Positions 8,931-17,117 of a stretch of DNA of 64,000 nt are shown piece by piece. The DNA is from Methylophilaceae bacterium. Its GTDB lineage: Bacteria > Pseudomonadota > Gammaproteobacteria > Burkholderiales > Methylophilaceae. Every line of letters starts with the position of its first letter. Within the stretch, counting starts at the first letter, position 1. A program made the position numbers and the translations under genes. Location of the stretch: assembly GCA_013141125.1 (NCBI GenBank), contig JABFRO010000003.1:234458-298457 (forward strand), read 5' to 3'. The notes beneath the pieces were generated by a model, which saw only the letters and a list, made by a program, of their open reading frames with translations, ran no database searches and was not told the DNA's origin.

Positions 8931-9209
8931 TTACTCAAAATGCGTCCACAATCTGAGTACTTTCACGATTTTTTCATCTTCCAGCACTTGATACACTAAA
9001 CGATGCTGAATATTAATGCGGCGAGAATAAGCGCTGACTAAATCACCGATGAGTTTTTCGTAAGGCGGTGGGTTTTGAAATGGATTTTCTGCAATGATTT
9101 CCAAAAGTAGTAATGCTTTATCTTTAAGTCCCGCAGCGTTTAATTTTTTGGCATCTTTTTGCGCGGCTTTGGTGTATAGCAGTTGATACTGCGACAATTC
9201 GTTTACCAA
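8931..9209 (-). CDS. YoeB/RelE-family toxin
   Basis: Predicted ribosome-dependent mRNA interferase, about 92 residues. It ends with the family signature: YSRRINIQHRLVYQV, then VLRLWTHFE. The Arg, His and C-terminal His/Phe residues correspond to YoeB active-site positions. The best start is TTG at 9209, overlapping the antitoxin stop by seven bases; there is no ATG near the N-terminus, so a TTG start and translational coupling are inferred. It pairs with the Phd/YefM-like gene just upstream. Confidence 0.85.
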   Translation of the reverse strand: MVNELSQYQLLYTKAAQKDAKKLNAAGLKDKALLLLEIIAENPFQNPPPYEKLIGDLVSAYSRRINIQHRLVYQVLEDEKIVKVLRLWTHFE

Positions 9210-9445
9210 TCCAACTGTGCTGAAAGCTCACTCGTGGGCGTATTCATGCCATCACGAATCGATTCGCGCATATTGGGAATAGACACCAAAATCAAGGTTT
9301 CTTGAATCGCAGACCAATCCTCTTGCGAAATTAACACCGCATTCCCGCGCTTGCCAGTGATAAGCACAGGCTGATGCGAACTCGCCGTCTCATCTATCAA
9401 GCGATATAGATTAATACGGGCAGCACTGGCCGATAAGGTTTGCAT
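9203..9445 (-). CDS. YefM/Phd-family antitoxin
   Basis: 80-residue antitoxin. The N-terminal half (SASAARINLYRLIDE, HQPVLITGKRGNAVLIS, EDW) is the standard Phd/YefM DNA-binding fold, and the C-terminal tail would neutralise the YoeB-like toxin. Start chosen at 9445 because AAGGAAG precedes this ATG; a longer in-frame extension to 9691 has no family similarity. A perfect palindrome at 9477-9492 is a likely autoregulatory site. Confidence 0.87.
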   Translation of the reverse strand: MQTLSASAARINLYRLIDETASSHQPVLITGKRGNAVLISQEDWSAIQETLILVSIPNMRESIRDGMNTPTSELSAQLDW

Positions 9446-9476
9446 GATTGACTTCCTTGGTTTAATGTAAGCCATG

Positions 9477-9492
9477 GTACGTTTAAACGTAC
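9477..9492. promoter_or_regulatory. Perfect 16-bp palindrome, antitoxin operator candidate
   Basis: GTACGTTTAAACGTAC is fully self-complementary and lies 32 bp upstream of the YefM-like start. Position and symmetry suggest the autoregulatory operator. The remaining bases up to the thioredoxin gene (9493-9718) hold no other gene. Confidence 0.55.
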
Positions 9493-9718
9493 GTAATATC
9501 AAATAAAATTGTGCGGAGTCACGTAAAACAGTTTTTGCAGTTTTGCGTGGTTGGGGATTTATCCCCATGCAGATTGTCACAAGACAAATGACTGCACCAC
9601 GGGTAAATTTTTCAGTGAGGTATTCCTGTAATTTTGAGGAAGCTTTCATGCTTTCTAAAGTCGCTATTAAAGCCTTCTGCATTATTATCAATACGCTTAA
9701 CTATCATCAAGGAATCGC

Positions 9719-10087
9719 ATGTCTGTCATCACGCTTACCCAAGCCAACTTTAAAACCATCATCGAACAGCATGATTTCGTCATTATTGATTTCTGGGCGG
9801 AGTGGTGTAAACCTTGTCTGGATTTCACTGATACATTCAATCAGGCCGAGGCCGCGCACGCGGATATTGCGTTTGGACTGTTGAATATAGACGATGCGCC
9901 TGATATTGCCGAGTATTTCAATGTGACGCAGATTCCATGCGTGATTGCCATTAAACATCAAGTGATTGTTGATGGTGTGTTTGGATTGATGCCTCTGCAT
10001 GATTTTCAGAACACGATTCAAAAATGGCGTGATTTTGATGTGACTGAAATCGACAAGCATTTTTCTACAAAGCAACGTTCATCCTAA
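9719..10087 (+). CDS. Thioredoxin-like protein
   Basis: 122-residue cytoplasmic thiol-disulfide oxidoreductase. It has the WCKPC active site (Cys30, Cys33), the preceding FWAEW strand and the cis-proline (QIPC) seen in thioredoxins. It has no signal peptide. A 14-residue C-terminal extension goes beyond the usual thioredoxin length. An AAGGAA precedes the ATG. Its stop overlaps the next start by one base (TAATG), so it is co-translated with an exported protein of unknown function. Confidence 0.87.
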   Translation: MSVITLTQANFKTIIEQHDFVIIDFWAEWCKPCLDFTDTFNQAEAAHADIAFGLLNIDDAPDIAEYFNVTQIPCVIAIKHQVIVDGVFGLMPLHDFQNTIQKWRDFDVTEIDKHFSTKQRSS

Positions 10088-10761
10088 TGGCTGGGTTTTA
10101 TGGTTTTAGATTGAACGGCTGTAGATTGCTGATTTTAATTGGCAGCGTGTTGTTATTGCTGGCGTTTCAGGCTGTAGCGGATAAGCCTGAAACGCCGCAT
10201 CAATCAGCTAAACACACAGCCAGTGTCTTGCCTTCAGCGCGTGATGAAATGCAAACTCACAGTGAGAGCTTACGTTTATTGATGATAGCGTTGTATCAAC
10301 AAAACCCTTCAGAGCTACAAAAAAGCACACAAGTCAGTGCGGAAGAAATGACGCAATGGGTATTTGAAGGACCATTCAATTGGAAATTTGATGCCTTACG
10401 CAACAGGCAAAGTGTGGACGCTTTAAAACTCAGTATTGACCCGAAATATAGCGGTGATCGCGTATTAGCGCTTATTACCGGTTTGCAAACCATGCTCACA
10501 TTTGCTTATGCAGATAAATCGGAATGGCAGATTTTACAGAATACTGCGCATAACCTTGAAGCGGCTGTATTAAACATGAAAACTTCTCTGCTAGCGTTTG
10601 GCCTCCAGTCAACGCCTGCGGAGTACGAAGTTTTACTCGAAATAAAACTTAAAATAATGCAAAGATTAAATCGCTATGCGAATGATTTTCCAGAAAAAAA
10701 TAGCCAACATTTATCTGAAGAAAATCTGCAAACGGATGCGAACAGTTTTACCTCACTTTGA
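10087..10761 (+). CDS. Exported protein of unknown function
   Basis: 224 residues, not recognised. A hydrophobic segment at residues 13-30 ending near AVA-D looks like a signal peptide or membrane anchor. The rest is helical and hydrophilic, with no cysteine cluster or known motif. It is translationally coupled to the thioredoxin-like gene, which hints at a shared envelope or redox role, but that is only context. Confidence 0.7.
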   Translation: MAGFYGFRLNGCRLLILIGSVLLLLAFQAVADKPETPHQSAKHTASVLPSARDEMQTHSESLRLLMIALYQQNPSELQKSTQVSAEEMTQWVFEGPFNWKFDALRNRQSVDALKLSIDPKYSGDRVLALITGLQTMLTFAYADKSEWQILQNTAHNLEAAVLNMKTSLLAFGLQSTPAEYEVLLEIKLKIMQRLNRYANDFPEKNSQHLSEENLQTDANSFTSL

Positions 10762-10806
10762 ATTTTTAAAAATCGAATATTGTAAATATTACCGGGAGGT
10801 AACCGA

Positions 10807-11163
10807 TTGAATAAACTAAATTTTTATGCATGTTTTATCATGGCTCTGATATTGCCATCTTTGGCGGCGAGCGCAGAGTTTGATATAAAAGCGGAATACG
10901 CAGACAGGGTTAAATTTGTAGAGTTGGATGAATCTGATTGCATAGCGAAAGAAGGCAAATTAATCGCTCTACAATTGGTGACATCAAATACCGACATGGC
11001 CTTGTATGAGGTTTGGATAGATCGGTGGTTTATGGATGTGCAGACGGCCGATCACACCCGGCAAGTATTACAAGCCGGAAAAGACCCGCTACCGCTGGGC
11101 TGCTCTAACACCTATTCAGGGAAGCAGTATTGGACTATTTATAGTGTCAAGTTATTGAAATAA
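10807..11163 (+). CDS. Small periplasmic protein of unknown function
   Basis: 118 residues with a clear signal peptide (about 1-23, cleavage after ASA). Two cysteines in the mature part (DCIAKEG and GCSNTYSG) could form a disulfide. No family recognised. The start is TTG at 10807, chosen because a strong GGGAGGT lies upstream and the signal peptide begins there. It follows the exported protein by 45 bases and may share its transcript. Confidence 0.7.
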   Translation: MNKLNFYACFIMALILPSLAASAEFDIKAEYADRVKFVELDESDCIAKEGKLIALQLVTSNTDMALYEVWIDRWFMDVQTADHTRQVLQAGKDPLPLGCSNTYSGKQYWTIYSVKLLK

Positions 11164-11202
11164 TTAATGTGTTTTATGTTGGGGATTTTTTGATGGATAT
11201 TG

Positions 11203-11227
11203 AAAAAAACCCCGGCATAGGCCAGGG
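11203..11227 (-). terminator. Intrinsic terminator of the haemoglobin gene
   Basis: On the minus strand CCCTGGC pairs with GCCGGGG around a CTAT loop (one G-T pair) and is followed by seven T. It is 38 bases downstream of the truncated haemoglobin stop. Confidence 0.75.
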
Positions 11228-11264
11228 CAAGGGGAGGGTGGTACTTGTTGAAAGTTATTTCAGA

Positions 11265-11633
11265 TTATTTGCACAGCACATCGTTACGTGTAGTTTCCGC
11301 AATAGCGGCGACTTCAGCAATTAACGTTTGCGGGACATTGAGTTCTGCCAATGTTTTGCCCAGCAGTTCAACTACTGCATCAAAATGGCTATCGTTCAAG
11401 CCTTGCGCGACCAAATGCGCATGGCCTTTGCGCATGTTTTCACCGGAATAGGTTTGCGGGCCGCCAAAGGCCATGGTTAAAAAGGACTTTTGCTTGGTGG
11501 CTTGTCGTGTCATATCGGTATTGGCGAAAAAATGTTTGATACGGTTGTCGGCCAGGACTTTGCCGTAAAAAATATCTACAGCGGCATTGACGGCTGCTTC
11601 TCCGCCTAATCTTTCATACAATGATGCACTCAT
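11265..11633 (-). CDS. Group 1 truncated haemoglobin
   Basis: 122-residue 2-on-2 globin binding haem, O2 or NO. It starts SLYERLGGEAAVNAAVDIFYGKV and has the FAN...MTRQATKQKSFL helix region, FGGP, and the proximal histidine in KGHAHLV. The ATG at 11633 has AAGGAG upstream and matches the family N-terminus; a longer reading to 11684 does not. It lies just downstream of a c-haem oxidase operon in the same direction, so a role in oxygen or nitric oxide handling is plausible but inferred. Confidence 0.92.
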   Translation of the reverse strand: MSASLYERLGGEAAVNAAVDIFYGKVLADNRIKHFFANTDMTRQATKQKSFLTMAFGGPQTYSGENMRKGHAHLVAQGLNDSHFDAVVELLGKTLAELNVPQTLIAEVAAIAETTRNDVLCK

Positions 11634-11698
11634 AATAATCTCCTTTTGGTTGATAAAGTGGTTAAGGCGGATGAATAAAGCCATCCGCCCTAATGCTG

Positions 11699-12763
11699 CT
11701 ATTTCAGAGTGTTAATCCACTCTGCAATTTGCTTGCCGTCCGCATCCGGCACTTGCGGCATGGGGGGCATGGGCGGATAACCTGGCCAATTTTCAGGCTT
11801 GGGTGCTTTGATCAAGGCAACGACCTGATCAGCACTATAACCCTTGGCCGCTACGTCTTTGTACGCAGGGCCTACCACTTTGACCTGTGCATTATGGCAA
11901 GCCAGGCAGCCGTATTTATCTGCCAAGGCTTGACCAGGATGTATATCTGATTGCGTAAAGGTCCTGGGCTTGTTTTTCTCGGCTTCAAAAGCAGCTAAGG
12001 ATTCTCTTTGGAACACTTCTGTTTTAGCTGCGGAAGCTGCTAATACAGGCTTAATCAGGCCCATACGCATACCGTGGCGCAAGCTGGCCATGGAAATGAT
12101 GGCGATTATCATCACACCGACTATCGTCCATACCCGTGCTGGTGGCAGATCGTCGTTGAAGAAGTCTTTCAGTAGCTGATACATGGCAAACAAGGCCAGC
12201 ACTATGGTGAGAATAATCAGCCAGAAGTAGCCATTCTCAAAGAACGCCTCTATGCCATATTCAGGGAAGCTGAACAACACCAGGGGGCCGATGAAGAAAT
12301 TCAAGGCCGTGGGGATGAGGAACCAGCTTTTTCCGGTACGGGTGAGAATTGCCCCGACTTCTCTATCCATTGCGTCAGTGCTACGGCGTTTATACATGCC
12401 ATACACCAGCATGAATACGCCGGTTACCGCAAAGCTGGCCAGATAGAAATGCACCAGGCGAAAAAAGGTATCAGCACGTAGCAAAACATCCCAGAAGTGT
12501 GTGTTATAAGTCCAGGTGCTGGGAGTCATGGCCAATTGCACGGTGGCCATAAACGCCCAGGGCAGAGTAAAGAACAGCGCGACAGCGACTGCACCTATGA
12601 AAATGTGCAGACTTTTACGATGTTCCAATGCATGCCAAGTGTATTTATACAAATACGACAGCAGGAAGGCAACGACGTTGCCGTAGATGATGTGCAACCA
12701 GTGTGGTGAATTCATGATGGAGGCCGAATAGAACAGCGGCGTAATCAGAATACTCACCAACAA
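11699..12763 (-). CDS. bd-oxidase-like subunit II with C-terminal cytochrome c (3' part of frameshifted gene)
   Basis: Main part of a membrane subunit that is split from its N-terminus by a frameshift. It contains about eight hydrophobic segments, then a C-terminal c-type haem domain with CLACH, a VVGPAY segment, and a distal methionine region (PPMPPMP). The protein resumes in this frame at a VAPLLLVSILITPLF segment, exactly where 12754-13041 goes out of frame. Restoring one base in the G-runs at 12776-12796 (minus strand) gives one continuous protein of about 444 residues. It pairs with the upstream subunit, which also ends in a cytochrome c domain. Electrons could therefore enter through c haems as well as quinol; this is inference. 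Confidence 0.8.
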   Translation of the reverse strand: MLVSILITPLFYSASIMNSPHWLHIIYGNVVAFLLSYLYKYTWHALEHRKSLHIFIGAVAVALFFTLPWAFMATVQLAMTPSTWTYNTHFWDVLLRADTFFRLVHFYLASFAVTGVFMLVYGMYKRRSTDAMDREVGAILTRTGKSWFLIPTALNFFIGPLVLFSFPEYGIEAFFENGYFWLIILTIVLALFAMYQLLKDFFNDDLPPARVWTIVGVMIIAIISMASLRHGMRMGLIKPVLAASAAKTEVFQRESLAAFEAEKNKPRTFTQSDIHPGQALADKYGCLACHNAQVKVVGPAYKDVAAKGYSADQVVALIKAPKPENWPGYPPMPPMPQVPDADGKQIAEWINTLK

Positions 12764-13041
12764 TAGCGGCGCAACACCCCATAGCGCCCCATGTTTTCCG
12801 AAATGGTTACCGGTGTAGTGAGCAAATATCCCACCCGGTCAAACAGCGGATTTTTCTCTCGATGGCCTTTATTGTTGAAATACACCGAGGCTAAGGATGC
12901 CCCCAATAACACGTTAATAAAGAGAATATGTAACACCCAGGCAAATACCAGCAAACCATGGAAAAACGGCTCCATGAAATCCAGCCCCATGGTGGGCAAG
13001 GGCAACGGAATGTCGCCGGGGATGATTCTAAAATCGGTCAT
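12754..13041 (-). CDS. bd-oxidase-like subunit II, N-terminal part before frameshift
   Basis: Encodes the first two membrane segments (MEPFFHGLLVFAWVLHILFI, with a likely haem-ligating His) and reads through PVTISENMG before running out of frame. It continues in the minus-one frame as 11699-12763; the two overlap by ten bases. The start ATG overlaps the stop of the upstream subunit (ATGA). Two nearby runs of four G are the probable lesion site. Whether it is a real pseudogene mutation, a sequencing error or a phase-variable tract cannot be decided here. Confidence 0.75.
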   Translation of the reverse strand: MTDFRIIPGDIPLPLPTMGLDFMEPFFHGLLVFAWVLHILFINVLLGASLASVYFNNKGHREKNPLFDRVGYLLTTPVTISENMGRYGVLRRYCW

Positions 13042-14444
13042 TTTGTCACCTCGTTTGATGTTGTTACTTTGGCAGCTTCTTCACCCGGAAAGTGGTTGTC
13101 ATTTTTTTCCAAAGTGGCCAGAAAAGCCGCCAGTGCATGACGTTCCGCATCCGTGCCGGTAAACGGTGGCATGAAAGGCGTAGCGGCAGAGTTGAGTGAA
13201 CCAATGCGATAGTAAATCGCGGCTTCATCCATGCCTTTAACGCGCGCTTTGATGGGATTAACGCCGTTAATTGTGTGGCAATAACGGCACTGCATTTGGT
13301 ATAAATATTTACCCACAATCAGTTTGTTTTCTTCTGTGACAACGCGATACTCCGGCGGCACAAAAGCGGCATGTTTTAAATAGCCATCTTTATTGAGGTA
13401 AGGCACATCGGCCACGCGCACACCATTGGCATACATGTAGTCGTAGATGATGTAAGGTTTGCGCACAAACTCGCGCACACGCTCAAATTCACCAATCAGA
13501 CCCATGGAGCCAATCAGCATGGTGATGCCCAAAAACAGCGGTGCATTTTTGGGTTTGGTATACAAAGCCACCGCACCCGCCAGTACCATGCCGGATAAAG
13601 CTACCATCAGGTAGGTTGCATATTCAGGGTTGGCCGCCATGCGCCGTGTAATCGCACCCATCCAGAATAAATCCTTGGCTGCCTGCGGAAACTGGTCGTA
13701 ATACCAGGCACCAAAAATAACGAATAACGGAATACAGGCCAACAGAACGCCGCCATATAAACGCATGGCTTTTTGACGTAACTCCATATCTTTTTTGGTG
13801 AAGAGCCAGGTCAACACCATCGCCATTGCCGCTGCCCAGGCAATCGACCAGAAGGTACGGAAACCCAGCGAGGGAAACCAGGATGGATTAAACAGTGCGG
13901 CCATGTAATCCGGCTCGGCGGGGAAGTAGGACTTCAGCCAATTGCCCGGAGTCATCATGAAGCCCAGAATCGCCGTGATAATCGCCATGGTGAACCAGGA
14001 GGCGACTGCATAAGTTAAACCAAGATTGAAGTTTATCTTTTTCCCAGGCGTGCCTAGAGGATATTGCTTCCAGGTGAGAAACCACCACAGCAAGAAGATC
14101 ATCTCAATATTGAAAACAATCCACTCAATAAACCACTTCCAGAAAAACACGCGCAGCAAAGCGCCAATGGCGGCGGGATTAATGATATTGATATGAATCC
14201 ATATCCCAATCCCCGTTAGCGCGCCAATGGCCGTGGCCATAATAAAAAACGTGAACAGGATTTTGTAGGACAAATCATCCAGTTTTTTGTCATTGTTTTT
14301 AATCGCCAACCATTGGCTTAATACCAGAATTATGCTGCCGCCCACCGCTGCGCCGTGTGAGATAAACACATGCAAAATCGCATCAAACGCAAACAACAAC
14401 CTATGACCAATAAACGGCATTTCAAAAATAGGATAATCAAACAT
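13038..14444 (-). CDS. bd-oxidase-like subunit I with C-terminal cytochrome c
   Basis: 468-residue polytopic protein. The first 330 residues have about nine membrane segments with conserved histidines (AILHVFISHG near the N-terminus, GIWIHINIINP) and resemble the CydA-type quinol-oxidase family, but the classic long Q-loop is not obvious. A soluble region follows with the c-haem motif CRYCHTI and a methionine-rich distal part (PFMPPF). bd-like oxidases fused to c-haems have been described in Nitrospira-like chemolithotrophs. The gene is first in an operon with subunit II (four-base overlap) and has a RegA-type palindrome about 100 bp upstream, suggesting redox control. Confidence 0.82.
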   Translation of the reverse strand: MFDYPIFEMPFIGHRLLFAFDAILHVFISHGAAVGGSIILVLSQWLAIKNNDKKLDDLSYKILFTFFIMATAIGALTGIGIWIHINIINPAAIGALLRVFFWKWFIEWIVFNIEMIFLLWWFLTWKQYPLGTPGKKINFNLGLTYAVASWFTMAIITAILGFMMTPGNWLKSYFPAEPDYMAALFNPSWFPSLGFRTFWSIAWAAAMAMVLTWLFTKKDMELRQKAMRLYGGVLLACIPLFVIFGAWYYDQFPQAAKDLFWMGAITRRMAANPEYATYLMVALSGMVLAGAVALYTKPKNAPLFLGITMLIGSMGLIGEFERVREFVRKPYIIYDYMYANGVRVADVPYLNKDGYLKHAAFVPPEYRVVTEENKLIVGKYLYQMQCRYCHTINGVNPIKARVKGMDEAAIYYRIGSLNSAATPFMPPFTGTDAERHALAAFLATLEKNDNHFPGEEAAKVTTSNEVTK

Positions 14445-14880
14445 GCCGCGCCTCCTTCAGGTGATTCATTTCTCCGCTCCCTTAAAGTTTAAAAACATTA
14501 AAATCGCGGCAAATGTTAGGAGGATTTTTACATCAGCGAAAGTGACATATTGCCGCGCGGCAATGTGTCGCAGGGGGAATAAGCAGGGATAAGCCGTGCT
14601 GAAAATCTCGCCGCCGTAAGCAGCCCTCCAAGTAATCGACATCACTCATGGCAAACATTACGGGAGCTACGGCTCCAGTTTTTTTATGATATTTTTAGTT
14701 GGTAGACTTATTGAATTTGACGTAATTAAAGAGTCCTGGGTTATTACAAAAATTAAGTTTGCAATAAAATCAATTTCTCCTAAGATGGCAAGCCTGAGTA
14801 CATTGCTTGGCCGAAAACGACTTGTCTCAATCTATCAATCCTTGAAACGTTTTCACTCAATCTTTATCCATTGAATTTAT
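14445..14880. other. Intergenic region with a RegA-type palindrome
   Basis: This 436-base stretch separates the divergent oxidase operon and the Fic gene. It contains the RegA-type palindrome at 14542-14571. An unrecognised open frame (14686-14874) has no ribosome site or family match and is not called as a gene. Confidence 0.6.
14542..14571. promoter_or_regulatory. RegA/PrrA-type binding palindrome upstream of the oxidase operon
   Basis: Two adjacent half-site pairs: GTGAC-N5-GCCGC (14542-14556) and GCGGC-N5-GTCGC (14557-14571). The second fits the RegA/PrrA pattern GCGNC-Nx-GNCGC exactly. It lies about 100 bp before the oxidase start. The same architecture occurs just upstream of regB at 15707-15736. 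Confidence 0.6.
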
Positions 14881-15636
14881 ATGTCCACTAAAAGCGCACT
14901 TCTTTTTACTTATAGAGAGGCAGAAGTACAGGCCTCAAGAGATCGCTTGTCACTGCTGCCAGACAAACGTCGAGCCTTATTTATGGCCGAGCGTGGGCGT
15001 GTTGATTTTGTTTATAACACGGCGGCTTTAGAGGGGAATCCATTCACCTATCCTGAAGTTAAAACGCTGCTGGATGGCATTACCGTTGGCGGACACAAAC
15101 TCACGGATTTAGAGCAAGTGCTGCGGTTAAATCGGGCTTTATCGCATTTGATTGGATTGGTGAAAGAAAACAAATTTCAATTTGATGCAAAAACGGCCTG
15201 TGAAATACAAGGCATTGTGGCATGCGATGAGGCGCTGACATGGGGCAAGTTTCGTGATGGCGGTGTTGAAATTGGCGGTACAAGTTACAAGCCGCCCAAA
15301 GCTGAAAACCTTGCGGAAATTTTTGCTCGTGGTGAACAAGCGCTCAACGCCATGGACGACCCTATTTTTAAAGCTTTTCTGATTTTTTTATGGGGCAGTC
15401 TCAATCAGTTTTTTTATGACGGAAACAAACGAACTTCTCGTTTTTTAGCAAACGGGGTGTTAATGAGCACAGGCTTTCCACCGGTAATGATTCAAGCGAA
15501 AGATCAATTGGCTTATAACCAGGTGATGACGCGTTTTTATGATAGCCAAGAGGGAACAGAAGCTTTGGTTTGGTTTTATGAATACTACCGTGAGCGTATT
15601 GCAGGGCTTGGTTTTGATGTCCCTCCAATGCTGTGA
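14881..15636 (+). CDS. Fic-family protein with substituted catalytic histidine
   Basis: 251-residue Fic-fold protein; active members transfer AMP or other phosphates to target hydroxyls. The Fic core reads QFFYDGNKRTSR at 176-187, aligning exactly with HxFx(D/E)GN(G/K)RxxR except that the catalytic His is Gln176. Asp180, Gly181, Asn182, Arg184 and Arg187 remain. An intact class II inhibitory motif (TAALEGN, 47-53) precedes it. The His-to-Gln change predicts loss of ordinary AMP transfer. A binding-only or other role, or an alternative base, is possible. No antitoxin neighbour is present. The start ATG is weakly supported by a ribosome site. Confidence 0.85.
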   Translation: MSTKSALLFTYREAEVQASRDRLSLLPDKRRALFMAERGRVDFVYNTAALEGNPFTYPEVKTLLDGITVGGHKLTDLEQVLRLNRALSHLIGLVKENKFQFDAKTACEIQGIVACDEALTWGKFRDGGVEIGGTSYKPPKAENLAEIFARGEQALNAMDDPIFKAFLIFLWGSLNQFFYDGNKRTSRFLANGVLMSTGFPPVMIQAKDQLAYNQVMTRFYDSQEGTEALVWFYEYYRERIAGLGFDVPPML

Positions 15637-15706
15637 GCTTTACACCGGATGCCAGTTTTATATGACGTTTTAGTCAATACAAAAACTACGCTTGGCATAA
15701 GTAAGA

Positions 15707-15736
15707 GCGGCATATTGCCGCGCGGCAATATGCCGC
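15707..15736. promoter_or_regulatory. Perfect 30-bp RegA/PrrA-type palindrome upstream of regB
   Basis: The stretch is fully self-complementary. It is two tandem copies of GCGGC-N5-GCCGC (15707-15721 and 15722-15736), each fitting the RegA/PrrA site GCGNC-Nx-GNCGC. It ends 49 bp before the regB start, suggesting autoregulation by the RegA encoded downstream. Confidence 0.65.
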
Positions 15737-15785
15737 AGTACAAACAGACCTGAATATCAACAGTGTTTTGTATAATGGGCATACC

Positions 15786-17090
15786 ATGAATTTGTCCATT
15801 TCCGATAACGCTACTTTTGTTGAAAGCGCCTCGCGCCGCAACTTGCAACGGCTGTTCATGTTGCGCAATGTGCTGACGGTTTTTCTACTGTTCGCCGCAT
15901 TAAGTTTAGCCTTTTTAAATATCCCACTGCCCAAGTTGCCCATAGGCATCACCATGAGCGGCATGTTATTGCTGAATCTGATTACTTGGCGCAGATTGCA
16001 GAATCCTGAAAATATCAGCGAGTTGGAATTGCTGGCGCAATTGCTGGGGGATATTGCCGCGCTGACGGTGTTGTTTTATTACACCGGTGGCTATAGCAAT
16101 CCGTTTGTATGGATGTATTTGTTGCCGCCCACAGTGGCGGCGGTGGCGCTGCCGCGTGTTCATGCCTGGTTACTAACTGCGGTGGCAGTCGCGTGTTATT
16201 CGGCGCTGGTGTTTTTTTATGTGCCGCTTTCGCATTTGCATATGCATTACATTGAAGGCCGAAATCTGGATATACATCTGGTTGGCATGTGGATGGGTTT
16301 TGTCGTCAGCGCCGGCATTGTGGCTTTTTTTGTGGCGCGTATTGGGCAGAATTTGCGTGATTATGATCGCCTGATCGCCGTCGCCAGAGAAGGTGCTTTG
16401 GAGAGTGAGCGCATGATGGCGCTGGGCACCTTGGCCGCCAGTGCGGCGCATGAGCTGGGCACACCGCTGGCAACCATGGCCATACTCACCAGGGAAATGC
16501 AGCTGGATATTGAACATCCGGAAGAGGCGGAGGATGATCTGGCGAGCAAATTGAATATACTCAGTACGCAGATTGGCCGTTGCAAGGAAATTCTGTCCTC
16601 GCTTTCTGCCTCATCCGGTGCAGATAGAGCCGGGGCAGGGCAGGCGTTGACGATTAGCGCGTTTTTGCGTAGCACCATCGCCCGCTGGCAGGATACGCGA
16701 CCGGCTACTATTCTGGATTTCAGCCAAATGCCTTTTGTGCATGATCCGCAAATTTTTACCGACCGCACCTTGAGTCAGGCTTTGCAGAATTTGCTGGATA
16801 ACGCCGCCGATGCCTCGCCCGAGCGCATCACCATGCAAGCCGAATGGAACGAGAAAGGCCTGTTTCTTAAAATTCGGGATTACGGCACCGGCTTCAGCAC
16901 GGAAGCCGCCGCAAAAGCAGGGACACCGTTTTTTACTTCAAAAAACGAGCATGGCCTGGGGCTGGGGCTATATCTGACGCGTGCCATTTTGGCGCGTTAT
17001 AACGCTACGTTGGCCTTGGATAATCAAGCCGATGGCGGTGTACTCACGCAAGTGTATTTACCGTTAAATCAATTAAAAATTTCCATATGA
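15786..17090 (+). CDS. regB: RegB/PrrB/RoxS-type redox sensor histidine kinase
   Basis: 434-residue membrane kinase sensing respiratory redox state. About six hydrophobic segments fill residues 25-190. The ubiquinone-binding heptad GGxxNPF is present as GGYSNPF at 101-107. The H-box has phospho-acceptor His222 in AAHELGTPLAT. The redox cysteine is Cys266 in GRCKEIL, matching the regulatory Cys of RegB. N, G1 (DYGTGF) and G2 (GLGLGLYLTRAIL) boxes complete the ATPase. The ATG at 15786 is preferred over an upstream TTG; it has no Shine-Dalgarno, and a TATAAT lies only nine bases upstream. It is followed 27 bases later by regA. Confidence 0.93.
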   Translation: MNLSISDNATFVESASRRNLQRLFMLRNVLTVFLLFAALSLAFLNIPLPKLPIGITMSGMLLLNLITWRRLQNPENISELELLAQLLGDIAALTVLFYYTGGYSNPFVWMYLLPPTVAAVALPRVHAWLLTAVAVACYSALVFFYVPLSHLHMHYIEGRNLDIHLVGMWMGFVVSAGIVAFFVARIGQNLRDYDRLIAVAREGALESERMMALGTLAASAAHELGTPLATMAILTREMQLDIEHPEEAEDDLASKLNILSTQIGRCKEILSSLSASSGADRAGAGQALTISAFLRSTIARWQDTRPATILDFSQMPFVHDPQIFTDRTLSQALQNLLDNAADASPERITMQAEWNEKGLFLKIRDYGTGFSTEAAAKAGTPFFTSKNEHGLGLGLYLTRAILARYNATLALDNQADGGVLTQVYLPLNQLKISI

Positions 17091-17117
17091 GTAAGCCGCA
17101 CAAGGGGTTTTAGCAAC

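Noticed and set aside
9203-9691. 162-residue reading of the YefM-like antitoxin
   Set aside because: Only the last 80 residues fit the family, and the ATG at 9445 has a good ribosome site.
12754-12796. Programmed ribosomal frameshift in the oxidase subunit
   Set aside because: The runs are only GGGG, with no slippery heptamer, stimulatory stem or internal Shine-Dalgarno that I could identify; a one-base lesion is simpler.
14686-14874. 62-codon open frame between the oxidase operon and the Fic gene
   Set aside because: No ribosome site, no recognised similarity, and a composition like noncoding sequence.
15707-15736. The 30-bp palindrome as a transcription terminator for the Fic gene
   Set aside because: No T-run follows, and the same arrangement occurs at 14542-14571 upstream of a divergent operon, so an operator fits better.
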